Program-made: the position numbers and the translations under genes
From: Alkalihalobacterium sp048323755
GTDB lineage: Bacteria; Bacillota; Bacilli; Bacillales; Bacillaceae_F
Direction of reading: 5' to 3'
DNA length: 64,000 bases
NCBI RefSeq assembly: GCF_048323755.1
Contig: NZ_JBLWFS010000005.1
Location: 138,442-202,441, forward strand
Notes under the pieces: generated by a model
Seen by the model: the letters and a program-made list of their open reading frames with translations, nothing else
Databases searched by the model: none
What the model was told of the DNA's origin: nothing
In this document: piece by piece, positions 26,908 through 35,087 of the stretch
Position numbering within the stretch: the stretch's first letter is position 1
Layout: each line of letters begins with the position of its first letter

Positions 26908-27306
26908 TTATACAATTTTAAGTTTGACCAGTGATTCTAGAGTTCCTTCTTTAGCTAACGCTTCCATGCTAACGGCCTCTTCACTTATTGGTGTAGAGAA
27001 CACTCGAAATTCGTATAAGCCTGTTTCTAACCCAACGTCAGTAAAGGTATTAACATGCATATCATTGGATGCTTGCTTTTCACCCTGCTCCACTGTAACT
27101 TTTCTTAATGCTTTCTGCTTCCCGTCCCCAGCTAATAAAATTAAATGTAAATCACGCTCCATTTGATCGATAGCAGATATAAACATCACGAGACTGAAGG
27201 TAACTCCCTTTTCTCCCTTTTTAAATTGATTATGTATACCTTTTAATGCTCCTGTACCTTTGTCGATTTCGTGACAAAGCACAAGGTTAATATTAAGTTT
27301 ACTCAT
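26908..27306 (-). CDS. Hypothetical beta-rich protein
   Basis: A 132-residue protein with an AGAGGTG ribosome site. It is predicted soluble and beta-rich, with the segment GLYEFRVFSTPISEEA near residues 95-110, as in small C2-like or immunoglobulin-like families. I do not recognise the family with certainty. It is monocistronic, with its own terminator. Confidence 0.6.
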   Translation of the reverse strand: MSKLNINLVLCHEIDKGTGALKGIHNQFKKGEKGVTFSLVMFISAIDQMERDLHLILLAGDGKQKALRKVTVEQGEKQASNDMHVNTFTDVGLETGLYEFRVFSTPISEEAVSMEALAKEGTLESLVKLKIV

Positions 27307-27438
27307 GATTACACCTCTTTAATTCATAGACTGTCCTTTTAATATACACAACTTTATTAAATTTTTGAAGCTTCAGATGAAAATGTAATGAGCTATTCCA
27401 CTAGCGCTTGTCCTGCTCTAGTGAAATAGCCCGTAATG

Positions 27439-27684
27439 TTACTGGTTATCGAAATTCTCCATTTCTTTAAAGCCTTCCTCAGCTCTTCCTAAATCTGCAT
27501 TGTTTCGCGTTTCCTCAATTTCACCATCAATTGTACCTTCTACATAAGCATCACTTACTTGTTCATGTACAAAAGCAAGACCTTGCTCCGTTTCATTAGA
27601 ACTTTTGTAATCAGATGGATGATACGAGTTTTCAGCAACTTCTCTACTCTGCTCGATTGGTGTTTTGTTATTATCTTTATTCAC
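27439..27684 (-). CDS. YozQ-like small acidic protein (DUF4025)
   Basis: About 81 residues from a GTG at 27684 behind AAGGGAGGG; the upstream ATG at 27702 precedes that site. The core SYHPSDY...GLAFVHEQVSDAYVEGTIDG closely resembles what I remember of the YozQ/DUF4025 family of Bacillus. Highly charged, no membrane segment. Function unknown. Confidence 0.65.
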   Translation of the reverse strand: MNKDNNKTPIEQSREVAENSYHPSDYKSSNETEQGLAFVHEQVSDAYVEGTIDGEIEETRNNADLGRAEEGFKEMENFDNQ

Positions 27685-27809
27685 TGTAAGCCCTCCCTTC
27701 ATTAGTTATAGTTTCCCTTTCATGTAAAATAATATTTACTTCTTATTCCATAGATGTTTATGTAACCGTATAACTTGCTATCGTCCAGTTGCTGACTCAT
27801 ATTCATAAG

Positions 27810-27844
27810 AAAAGAGGGTGACTGCTAAGCATCACCCTCTTTTC
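27810..27844 (-). terminator. Terminator after the YjcZ-type gene
   Basis: AAAAGAGGGTGA and TCACCCTCTTTT pair across a 10-nt loop; T-rich on the minus strand. Confidence 0.7.
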
Positions 27845-27853
27845 ATGAACTGA

Positions 27854-27952
27854 TTAATAGCCGTAACCAGTGTAAGAAGCTCCAATGATGATAAGGAGGA
27901 TAAACAATACGACTAATAACGCAAATCCACCAGTGTATCCGTAACCTGACAT
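27854..27952 (-). CDS. YjcZ-family sporulation protein, 32 residues
   Basis: A tiny open frame with ribosome site AAGGAGTG before ATG. The product starts MSGYGYTGGFALLVVLFILL and ends GASYTGYGY: a Gly-Tyr N-terminus followed by one hydrophobic helix, the hallmark of the YjcZ/YrzQ small sporulation proteins found in many copies in Bacillaceae. It has its own terminator. Function in the spore is unknown. Confidence 0.9.
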   Translation of the reverse strand: MSGYGYTGGFALLVVLFILLIIIGASYTGYGY

Positions 27953-28104
27953 TTCGTTCACTCCTTTAAATCAATTTCAGCTTACAACAATACTGTATGC
28001 AAATCAGTTTTTAGATGTTTGGGCTTGAGTCCTCTTAAAAAAGAATGAACAGATGCCTACCTCATGAATATGATATGGGTGAATACATTAAGGAGGGTAA
28101 CTAA

Positions 28105-28647
28105 ATGCAACATTCTCATATGAACGGCCATATGGCTCATCAACCCACTGGACACATGACTCAACAACAAACTGTTCCTATGCAACACGGTCACATGGCA
28201 CAACCTACTGTACATGGTCCACACATGACGGCAGCTGCAGAAGGCCATCAAGAACATAACAAGAAACTGCATGACTCATGCATGAGTCTTCATTTACACT
28301 TTGTTCAGTTACAAACGATTGACGGTCAAACTGTAGATGGAATTATTGAACATGTTGACCATGAAGGTGTTACAATGTTAATTCCAACAGGAGAAATGGA
28401 AGATGACCACCATCATCACCAACACCAGCACGATCATTCACGCCAAATTGGTGCAGGATACGGCGGACTTGGATATGGCCCTGGACTCGGATATGGCCCC
28501 GGGTTAGGATATGGTCCTGGATACGGATTCGGCCCTGGGTTTGGATATGGCCCTGGATTCGGATATCCTAGACGCTTCCGTAGATTCAGACGTCGTCGCT
28601 TCCCATTCTTAGGATTAGGCGGATTATTTTTACCTTTCTTTTTATAA
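28105..28647 (+). CDS. His/Met-rich protein with GYGPG repeats, probably spore-associated
   Basis: A 180-residue protein behind AAGGAGGG. Three parts are visible. Residues 1-52 are rich in His, Met and Gln (HMNGHMAHQPTGHM). A compact folded segment follows at about 55-95 (HLHFVQLQTIDGQTVDGIIE...) and may be Sm-like. Then come a His cluster (DDHHHHQHQHDHS, about 99-112), GYGPG repeats (about 118-152), an Arg-rich block (RRFRRFRRRR) and a hydrophobic end. No signal peptide. It looks like a structural, possibly metal-binding, spore coat protein; no named family is recognised. Confidence 0.75.
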   Translation: MQHSHMNGHMAHQPTGHMTQQQTVPMQHGHMAQPTVHGPHMTAAAEGHQEHNKKLHDSCMSLHLHFVQLQTIDGQTVDGIIEHVDHEGVTMLIPTGEMEDDHHHHQHQHDHSRQIGAGYGGLGYGPGLGYGPGLGYGPGYGFGPGFGYGPGFGYPRRFRRFRRRRFPFLGLGGLFLPFFL

Positions 28648-28678
28648 TTGCGCGTTCTTCGTTTGGGAAAACGACAAG

Positions 28679-28730
28679 AGAAGGTGACTCATTAAATGCC
28701 TTTATGGCACTTTTTGAGCCACCTTTTCTA
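28679..28730 (+). terminator. Possible terminator after the His-rich gene
   Basis: AGAAGGTGACTCA pairs with TGAGCCACCTTTTCT with small mismatches across a long loop. There is no strong T run, so this is tentative. Confidence 0.4.
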
Positions 28731-28825
28731 CATTGGACAAGTTGCTTGTAAAATGCATACAAAAAAGCAGATAAATTCAATTTAAATTCATCTGCTGAGC
28801 GGGGTCATTTTTTTCTCGACGACCG

Positions 28826-28984
28826 TTATTTACTTTTTTTCTTTGCCTCAGGTTGTTCAGTGCTCTCCTGTTGAGCAACTGGTTGTCTAGGAGGACCAAA
28901 TACAAGCATATCCCAAGGATCCATTACTACTTCCTGACTTTTCGGCTCCGCTTCTGTTACCTTTTTTTCTTTTTCTGCCACCAT
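28826..28984 (-). CDS. Small charged protein, 52 residues
   Basis: ATG at 28984 follows GAGGAGGG at ideal spacing. The product begins MVAEKEKKVTEAEP, has a central hydrophobic patch MDPWDMLVFGPPRQP and ends in a Lys-rich tail. The well-formed ribosome site and typical codon use support a real gene; I do not recognise it. It sits among small sporulation-type genes. Confidence 0.65.
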   Translation of the reverse strand: MVAEKEKKVTEAEPKSQEVVMDPWDMLVFGPPRQPVAQQESTEQPEAKKKSK

Positions 28985-29056
28985 TAACCCTCCTCATACA
29001 TTAATCAGTTTATAATATTCTCTAAAAATAAAATGGTTCGAGTCTGGTGATCTTTT

Positions 29057-29623
29057 TTACAATTCGCTTTGAATTCCTTTTAAGAAAGTATCAATTATAA
29101 AGTTTAGACTTACATTGACATCTAGAGGGAGACCGAAGCCTCCACTCTGTTCTAATGCAGAAAAGCCATGAAGAATACTTCGCAGTCCTCGTACAGCATG
29201 AATAGTGTCCTCTTTTGATAAATGATATTTAGCAAACGCTTGAACGACGAGGTTTACAATACGATCCCCAACCTTCTGAACATCGGGCTCGCTCAAATCA
29301 GGCACTTGGACCGTTGCTTCATATAAACTAGGATGAGAACGAACGTATGAAACGTAAGCTAAAGAAATAGCCTTAATGGCATTATCTCCACTTTTGTTCG
29401 CAGCAGCTGTTGCTAACCTTTCATACAGTTGCTCCAAACCATAAATGGCTACTTTTTTCTTTATTTCTTCTAAACCTGTAATGTGATTATAAAGTGAAGG
29501 TGGGCGTATATTTAAGTGTTTAGCCAAAGAGGCTATGGTTACAGCGTCAATTCCTTCTGCATCTGCCATAGCAATTCCTGCTTTTACGATTGTTTCTGTA
29601 TCTAATCCAACTCTCGGTGACAT
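29057..29623 (-). CDS. TetR/AcrR-family repressor
   Basis: A 188-residue regulator. The N-terminal HTH reads VTIASLAKHLNIRPPSLYNHITGLEEI (residues 23-49, quoted in parts), then an all-helical C-terminal domain containing LRSILHGFSALEQSGGFGLP, typical of the WHG-type TetR C-terminal domain. It begins one base after the stop of the metallo-hydrolase gene, so the two are one operon. It probably represses that operon through the palindrome at 30361-30406. Confidence 0.85.
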   Translation of the reverse strand: MSPRVGLDTETIVKAGIAMADAEGIDAVTIASLAKHLNIRPPSLYNHITGLEEIKKKVAIYGLEQLYERLATAAANKSGDNAIKAISLAYVSYVRSHPSLYEATVQVPDLSEPDVQKVGDRIVNLVVQAFAKYHLSKEDTIHAVRGLRSILHGFSALEQSGGFGLPLDVNVSLNFIIDTFLKGIQSEL

Positions 29624-29624
29624 G

Positions 29625-30341
29625 TTAATTTTTCCTTTCTATCTTTCGTTTCGCGTAATCAATGGCTATTGCCATTTGTGCCTCGGGATTTTTAAGCATG
29701 TTCCCGTGACCAACAGCTAGTAAAGAGGGTTTTACATTCAATAATTTCTCAGCACTCGTTAATGCAAGACCTTTATTCCATGTAGCTAATGCCGGAAAGG
29801 GAAAACGTAGTTTTAAGTCGCTAACAACGGTTAGCCCCGTCCGCGTTTGAAAGGCATCTCCGGCAATGAGCGCTTGAGACCTCGTGTCAAAAAAGGCCAT
29901 CTGACCTGGGGTATGACCTGGAGTAGAAATAGCAACAAGAGAACCAATTTCATCTCCCTCTCCGAGATGAACATCCGCACGCGTTTTTAGTTTTTTTGGC
30001 ACGCCTCCTCGTATAGGCGTCTGCGGTTCTTCTTGATCAAGAGATAAGTCACCGGCCATTAATCGGGCATCACGCTTTGAAATATAAACAGGAACATGAG
30101 GAAGAACGTCTTTTAAGCGATCTAGTGAACCGACATGATCATCATGTGCGTGTGTCAACACGATACGAGTGATTGGTTTCCCTATGCTTTTTGCAGCGTT
30201 CAAAATGGCTTTGCTGCTAAAAGGCATTGCGGTATCAATTAATGTCAAACCATCATCTTCTTGAACAAAGTAACAATTAACAGGAAAAAATCGTGGCATA
30301 AACGACAATTGGTAAACTGAACCTTCTCGTGTCATTCTCAT
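29625..30341 (-). CDS. Metallo-beta-lactamase-fold hydrolase
   Basis: A 238-residue MBL-fold enzyme with the zinc motif THAHDDHVGS (about residues 62-71), the later ligand histidine in STPGHTPGQ (about 134-142), AGDAFQ (about 155-160) and GHGN (about 212-215). This is the glyoxalase-II-like group. GAGGAGAG precedes ATG. Paired with a TetR repressor, it probably degrades or detoxifies a small molecule that is also the inducer. That is inference. Confidence 0.85.
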   Translation of the reverse strand: MRMTREGSVYQLSFMPRFFPVNCYFVQEDDGLTLIDTAMPFSSKAILNAAKSIGKPITRIVLTHAHDDHVGSLDRLKDVLPHVPVYISKRDARLMAGDLSLDQEEPQTPIRGGVPKKLKTRADVHLGEGDEIGSLVAISTPGHTPGQMAFFDTRSQALIAGDAFQTRTGLTVVSDLKLRFPFPALATWNKGLALTSAEKLLNVKPSLLAVGHGNMLKNPEAQMAIAIDYAKRKIERKN

Positions 30342-30360
30342 TTCATTCTCTCCTCACAAT

Positions 30361-30410
30361 AAAACTAATACCATTAGTTTAAATTATAACTAATGGTATT
30401 AGTTTTACAA
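30361..30410 (-). promoter_or_regulatory. Promoter with duplicated TetR-type operator
   Basis: A 19-bp perfect inverted repeat (30361-30379 and 30388-30406, 8-bp spacer). Each arm is itself a palindrome, ACTAAT-ACC-ATTAGT. On the minus strand TATAAT (30383-30388) lies between the arms and TTGTAA (30405-30410) is 16 bp upstream. One operator copy fills the -35/-10 spacer and the other covers the start region, a classic repression layout. Confidence 0.85.
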
Positions 30411-30567
30411 TAGTTTCTTCCATTATTTTATATTTTTTTGGGAAAGGTTTTTTATGTAATAGCTTGTGTTACCAAAAAAAGGTTGGAATTTCTTAAATTT
30501 CCCTACCTTTTAGAATTTAGTGAGTATTTCATATATTAAATTAAACACTCGCCCGTTCGCCATACAA

Positions 30568-30663
30568 ATGAAGGACATATTCCTTGCAGTTCTATCTTGG
30601 TATGTCCTTCATCAGCTTTATGAAGGACATTTCCACTTAAGTTCTTCCTTGTTTTGTCCTTCA
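30568..30663. repeat. Two tandem hairpins of ATGAAGGACA type
   Basis: ATGAAGGACA...TGTCCTTCAT occurs twice in succession (30568-30612 and 30620-30663), each arm about 10 bp with a 25-bp loop. A degenerate third arm (TTGAAGAACA) follows. It lies in the 30411-30784 gap, which otherwise holds nothing I can identify. Confidence 0.7.
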
Positions 30664-30784
30664 TCAACTTTTTGAAGAACACTCAGTCTTTGTTGCAATG
30701 ACCTGTCTCATTATTTAATCTTTTAGTATGAAACAATCAATCCTTTACTTTGATATCAATGGAGGTGCTTTTATAATTATTTAG

Positions 30785-31699
30785 TTACGGTTTATCAATT
30801 GGCATATCTCGATCATTCCCCCACTCTGCCCATGAACCTTCATACACATGAAGATTTTCAAAGCCTAATAATCGTAACACAACATACGTATGTGACGTTC
30901 GTAAAGCCGTGTGGCAATAGATAATAATCGTTTTGTCTTTGGTGACCCCTAGTTCTTCGAATTGCTGTTCTAGTTGATATAATGGTTTAAGATTAGGAAT
31001 ACCTTCTGGGTTTATGGTATTCTTCCATTCTAAGTTTACAGCTGTAGGTATATGACCTCCCCTTTTCGCACGTTTATCTTCTCCGCGATACTCTTCAGGA
31101 GACCGGACATCAAGGAGGACTACACCTTCTTTTCCGATTGCATTTTTTACAAAGTCCTTATCAACTAGAAGGTTTTCTTTTAGGCTTGCTTTGAAGTTTC
31201 CTTTTTTATATTCATCAACATCGTGTGCTAGTTCTTTACCACTTTCGGTCCAAGCTGTTAGTCCTCCGTCTAGTAAACGTACATCCTCGTGCCCGTAATA
31301 ATCTAATGCAAAAAATAATCTAGCCGCATAAGGGCTTCGGCCGTCATCGTATACAACTACCGTCTGGTCGTTACGAACCCCTATTGTTTTCATCTTTCTT
31401 TCAAAGTCTTTTTTCGAAATCAAGTAATCTTCAACTGGATGCTTAGGATCGTTTAATTGGGTATAAGGCATATGAACTGCTCCTGGAATGTGCTCCTCAT
31501 CGAAACCTTTTTTTCGAGCATCAATAACTTGGACTAGCTCTTTATTTTTTTGGAGCCAGTCGGTGCTAACGATTATATCCGCTGCAACCCTTACATCTTT
31601 TCCAATTTCACTCGCCATTGTTCTGTCTGTCAAAGGACTTCCTAATAAAACGGCTAGCACCGATAAAATAGCAACGAGTACAACTAACTGCTTTTTCAT
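30785..31699 (-). CDS. Secreted two-domain rhodanese (sulfurtransferase)
   Basis: About 304 residues from ATG 31699 behind GGAGGG; the longer frame starts upstream without a site. A signal peptide (MKKQLVVLVAILSVLAVLLG, then a likely cleavage near TMASE) precedes two rhodanese domains. The first carries VYDDGRSPYAARL, without Cys. The second carries the active-site loop YCHTALRTSHTYVV near the C-terminus. This matches thiosulfate or 3-mercaptopyruvate sulfurtransferases. Export outside the membrane suggests handling of external sulfur or cyanide. Confidence 0.85.
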   Translation of the reverse strand: MKKQLVVLVAILSVLAVLLGSPLTDRTMASEIGKDVRVAADIIVSTDWLQKNKELVQVIDARKKGFDEEHIPGAVHMPYTQLNDPKHPVEDYLISKKDFERKMKTIGVRNDQTVVVYDDGRSPYAARLFFALDYYGHEDVRLLDGGLTAWTESGKELAHDVDEYKKGNFKASLKENLLVDKDFVKNAIGKEGVVLLDVRSPEEYRGEDKRAKRGGHIPTAVNLEWKNTINPEGIPNLKPLYQLEQQFEELGVTKDKTIIIYCHTALRTSHTYVVLRLLGFENLHVYEGSWAEWGNDRDMPIDKP

Positions 31700-31867
31700 C
31701 AATATAGAACCCTCCACCTCATTTAGTCCCGACTTATTATGCTCAATTACGGAAAAGATACAATCCATATCACCTAGTGGAAAAATGATACAAGATGTGA
31801 AATAAGATGAGTGAGTACACATCGGTCAACAAGTCCCAACCATTATAACAAACACAAAGAAAAAAAA

Positions 31868-31917
31868 CGGTAGCAGGTACCTTTAGTGGACTAAAGGTAC
31901 CTGCTACCGAATTTATT
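31868..31917 (-). terminator. Very strong terminator after rsgI
   Basis: A 20-bp perfect stem (31868-31887 against 31890-31909) with a 2-nt centre, containing GGTACC in each arm. A run of about eight T follows on the minus strand (31860-31867). Confidence 0.85.
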
Positions 31918-31923
31918 GGATAG

Positions 31924-33108
31924 CTAATTGTTGTTTCTATTTTGTTGCCCTGGTGGTTGTTTTGGTGTGTTCGACCGTTCTTCTCGTTTTTGTTGCCCTG
32001 GAGGAGGTGATGGTGGTCCTTTAATTTCTTTTTGTTGTTTTCCTGGATTGGATGAGGAATTCCCTTTTGTCTCTGACGGCTTTCCTCTTTCACTAGGGGC
32101 ATTCCCTCTATTTTCAGCTGGTTTCCCGCGTTCGCTAGGAACATTCCCTTTATTTTCTGATGATTTCCCACGATGATTCGGGGCATTTCCTTTATTTTCA
32201 GAAGGTTTTCCACGCTCACTAGGAGCATTTCCTTTATTTTCAGAAGACCTTCCTTCGTTTTGATCCTTTTTATCTTCCTGATGTTCGTTTGAAGGTTTAT
32301 TCTGCTTATCGTCTTTTGGTGGAGCGCCATTCTTTTTAGACTGGCCATTTGACGATTGCGATCTTTCTTTTGCTCGTTCCGGCTGTTTTTCCATTCTTTT
32401 TAACTCTGAGATGGATCTTCCTTTAATTTCAGAGGGATTTTGTACAATTCCTCGCTTTTCTAATTGCTTAAACTCTTTATAGTAGTTGACAGACATATTG
32501 GATTGTTTCGCTTCTTCATAAGTCTGTTTTTCATCGAGAGAAATGGAAACAGGAACAGTCGTCTCATTTTTCTCTAACGATGTATCAATCGCTTCTTTAA
32601 GTTCGTCAATAAACGGTTCAGACGTTTCCTTTAAAGGAATAACTGATGTCACAACGACCGGCTCTATATGCTTCTCGATATAACCAGCTTCAACCGTCAG
32701 GTCAATAATTTCATCGATTACCGTATATAAATTATCATTCCAATGGAGTGCCTCTATAATTTCTAACCCTTCTTCGTTCAAACCTTCTGCACGAACCACT
32801 TTAAAGTTACTATTCGTTGCGATCTCAAAGCTAGGATTAATGTCGAGTGAAATGATGTAAACCTCTTCACCTTCCCCACTAAAAGGAAAAATAAAGTAAG
32901 TGACGATCATTAAAAATAATGCAGCTGCAGCTGATGCTACCTTATATATAGGGAATATTCTTTTCGGCTTTTCAATATGAGTAAACGATTGTCCAATAAG
33001 TGGTACCTCGGAAGTAGATCGAGGAACATTTTTGAACCTTCCATCCATGGTTAACAAGACAATATGCTGCTCTGTTACTTTTACAACCGTACCTTTGATC
33101 GTCTCCAC
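31924..33108 (-). CDS. rsgI: Anti-sigma-I factor RsgI with repeat-rich tail
   Basis: A 394-residue single-pass membrane protein. The N-terminal cytoplasmic anti-sigma domain (METIKGTVVKVTEQHIVLL..., about 1-50) is followed by one membrane helix (about 56-74) and an extracytoplasmic domain (about 75-230, including YIISLDINPSFEIATN). The Pro/Asn/Gly/Lys-rich tail has at least five copies of a ~14-residue unit like ERGKPSENKGNAPS. It starts at GTG two bases after sigI and should hold SigI inactive until an external signal. No carbohydrate-binding module is visible. Confidence 0.9.
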   Translation of the reverse strand: METIKGTVVKVTEQHIVLLTMDGRFKNVPRSTSEVPLIGQSFTHIEKPKRIFPIYKVASAAAALFLMIVTYFIFPFSGEGEEVYIISLDINPSFEIATNSNFKVVRAEGLNEEGLEIIEALHWNDNLYTVIDEIIDLTVEAGYIEKHIEPVVVTSVIPLKETSEPFIDELKEAIDTSLEKNETTVPVSISLDEKQTYEEAKQSNMSVNYYKEFKQLEKRGIVQNPSEIKGRSISELKRMEKQPERAKERSQSSNGQSKKNGAPPKDDKQNKPSNEHQEDKKDQNEGRSSENKGNAPSERGKPSENKGNAPNHRGKSSENKGNVPSERGKPAENRGNAPSERGKPSETKGNSSSNPGKQQKEIKGPPSPPPGQQKREERSNTPKQPPGQQNRNNN

Positions 33109-33110
33109 CT

Positions 33111-33836
33111 TTATTTCCCCCCTTGTCCTGAAGTTCCTTTAACATACTCTGCTAAATGTACCCATTGTGGATGTAAGCTAATTAAAATTAGTGTAATAAT
33201 ATATTTTCTGTGACGCTCAAGCGTCTTTCTTTTGTACACAGTTTTCTTAGAAAATGGACCAATTGGTAGCTGCTTTTTCCGTACCAAGCTTTCAACCAGC
33301 TCATCATCATTTAAAAAATCAGCAACCATTTCAAATAAAGACAATCGAGTATCTTCATGTTTAGGTGAGTAATGCTCGAGTTCTTCAAATGATATTTTAT
33401 ATTCGCTGAGCTTCTGATCTAATTCTAAGATTTCATCGACTAAGTCATTCGACTGGACCATTTCTTCATACTTACCGATCGCCTGATCATTTTCAAAATT
33501 TGAAGTAAGTGTATCTTGCTCAGAATCATCCAATGTAAGAGACAGATGAGATTCCTTTTGTTCTTTTCGGAAGAAGTCAATTAAATCTCGTTTAATTAAC
33601 AAGTAAACAAAGTTTTGAAAAGTACGACCACCTTCCTCAGAAAACGTATCGATCGCTCGATTAAAGGCAATTATAGCTATACTTGATTCCTCATCACTCC
33701 AAGTGATATACCTCTTACAAATACTTCCTGCAACATTAATAACGTATGGCTTGTAATGAAGAATTAATTGCTCACGTGCAATGTCATTCCCCGTCTTTGC
33801 TTGAGCAAGGGCTGTGTTTAAATTAAAATTCTCCAT
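33111..33836 (-). CDS. sigI: RNA polymerase sigma factor SigI
   Basis: A 241-residue sigma-70-family factor of the SigI group. Region 2 is seen in ARE-like QLILHYKPYVINVAGSIC and ESSIAIIAFNRAIDTFSEEGG-type text (about 20-75). The C-terminal region includes KKTVYKRKTLERHRKYIITL (about 200-219), the SigI-type HTH. SigI in Bacillus governs heat-shock and cell-wall-related genes. Operon with rsgI. I see no clear SigI-type promoter upstream. Confidence 0.9.
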   Translation of the reverse strand: MENFNLNTALAQAKTGNDIAREQLILHYKPYVINVAGSICKRYITWSDEESSIAIIAFNRAIDTFSEEGGRTFQNFVYLLIKRDLIDFFRKEQKESHLSLTLDDSEQDTLTSNFENDQAIGKYEEMVQSNDLVDEILELDQKLSEYKISFEELEHYSPKHEDTRLSLFEMVADFLNDDELVESLVRKKQLPIGPFSKKTVYKRKTLERHRKYIITLILISLHPQWVHLAEYVKGTSGQGGK

Positions 33837-33984
33837 TATCGATACACCTTCTTCATGAAACCGCTATTGTATGTCGATAAGCATACGCTAAATTAATTAA
33901 TAGGTAAAGCTTTTTAGAGATGTACAGCGCTCCTTCTTGCAGGCCAAATATTACCTAGAGGAGAGCTATTTTGATACGTCATTA

Positions 33985-34058
33985 GAAAAAGACTGACCCA
34001 TGCGCCAGCGCCTCTCTTGAGGTGTGCACGACACGTTCAAATGAGCCAGTCAGTCTAA
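33985..34058 (-). terminator. Terminator after the DUF5667-like gene
   Basis: AGACTGAC and GTCAGTCT pair over a long loop with an inner hairpin; TTTTTC follows on the minus strand. Confidence 0.55.
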
Positions 34059-34066
34059 TTTATTTC

Positions 34067-35071
34067 TTAAGGTCTTCCACCATTTCCGTTGCCGTTCCCG
34101 TTTCCTGGTCCATTTCCATTGCCTTTACCATTTGAGTTTCCTGGGCCATTTTCCTTCGCTTGTTGACCACGGTTTTCTCCTGGTTGCTTAGCCTCGTGTC
34201 CACGTTTTTGTCCTTGTTCCTTAGCTTCATGACCACGTTTTTGACCTTGTTCTGCTTTTTGCTTTGCATTTTCTCTAGCTTGCTCCGCTCGTTCTTGACC
34301 CTTTTTTGCATTTTCGTTCTTTGGCTTTTGGTTTGCTTTTGACTCCTTCACTTTTTCTGTTTTGGGAGCCGTTGCGTCCTCTAGATCAACAAACTCTTCT
34401 TCAAGCTCTTCTTCTACTACTTCTTTATTTTCTCTTTCGGCTTTACGAAGTTCGTTTCTTTCTTTTGCTCGTTGACGATTTTCCATTGCTCTTTCTTGAT
34501 TAGCAAGAGCTTTTCTAATTCCTGCCTTTGCTTGTTCTGGTAAGTCATCACGCTCTAATAATGCTACTAAATTCACACCACGCATCGAAGTTCTTTCAGC
34601 TACTTCTTCTTCAATATCCGTGTCAACCAACAATTCGTCTCCCTCGATACCGTTATCCTTATCAGTGATATCATCAGTATCATGACTAAGTGTTTCGTTC
34701 TCAATCCATTGATTGATACGGGCTACATCTTCGTTATATCTTTCAAGTAAGATCGTTGCTTTGTCAAACTGGCCTTGTTGAAGCAGGAATTCTAATTGTG
34801 CATTCTTACTTGCTACAAATTCAATTAAATATCTCAATTTCTCTTTCTCGCTAGGTGTTAAATCAATAATTGCTGAGTGAATAGCGTCCACAAAATCAAC
34901 TAACTCATGGTTTGCTTCAGTTATATCCTCTTCATTAACCTCAACGTTTTCATAATAAGCAGTTAAATCCCCTGTGTTTACTGCAGGTTCGTAAACAATA
35001 GTTTCATCAGCTTTAACCGCTCCCGCAATTAAAAAAGAACCTGCTACGATTGTACAAATTATCTTTCTCAT
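34067..35071 (-). CDS. Secreted DUF5667-like protein with low-complexity tail
   Basis: A 334-residue exported protein. A signal peptide occupies about residues 1-21. A helical domain follows (about 45-135) with LTPSEKEKLRYLIEFVASKNAQLEF and a second helical stretch, resembling DUF5667. The C-terminal half is charged and repetitive (AKKGQERAEQ, EQGQKRGHEAK repeated) and ends in GNGNGPGNGNGNG. It is near sigI-rsgI, whose product has a similar tail, so surface or cell-wall association is a reasonable guess. Confidence 0.7.
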   Translation of the reverse strand: MRKIICTIVAGSFLIAGAVKADETIVYEPAVNTGDLTAYYENVEVNEEDITEANHELVDFVDAIHSAIIDLTPSEKEKLRYLIEFVASKNAQLEFLLQQGQFDKATILLERYNEDVARINQWIENETLSHDTDDITDKDNGIEGDELLVDTDIEEEVAERTSMRGVNLVALLERDDLPEQAKAGIRKALANQERAMENRQRAKERNELRKAERENKEVVEEELEEEFVDLEDATAPKTEKVKESKANQKPKNENAKKGQERAEQARENAKQKAEQGQKRGHEAKEQGQKRGHEAKQPGENRGQQAKENGPGNSNGKGNGNGPGNGNGNGNGGRP

Positions 35072-35087
35072 TCAACTCTCCCTTTCA

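Noticed and set aside
27396..27432. Terminator after the YozQ-like gene
   Set aside because: The stem GAGCTATTCCACTAG/CTAGTGAAATAGCCC is present, but no T run follows on the minus strand, so termination was not claimed.
31770..32348. A 192-residue open frame overlapping the end of rsgI
   Set aside because: It is the reading of the RsgI repeat region in another frame (MLVSVENLLKIKEMPR-type monotony). The rsgI frame has the recognisable domains and ribosome site.
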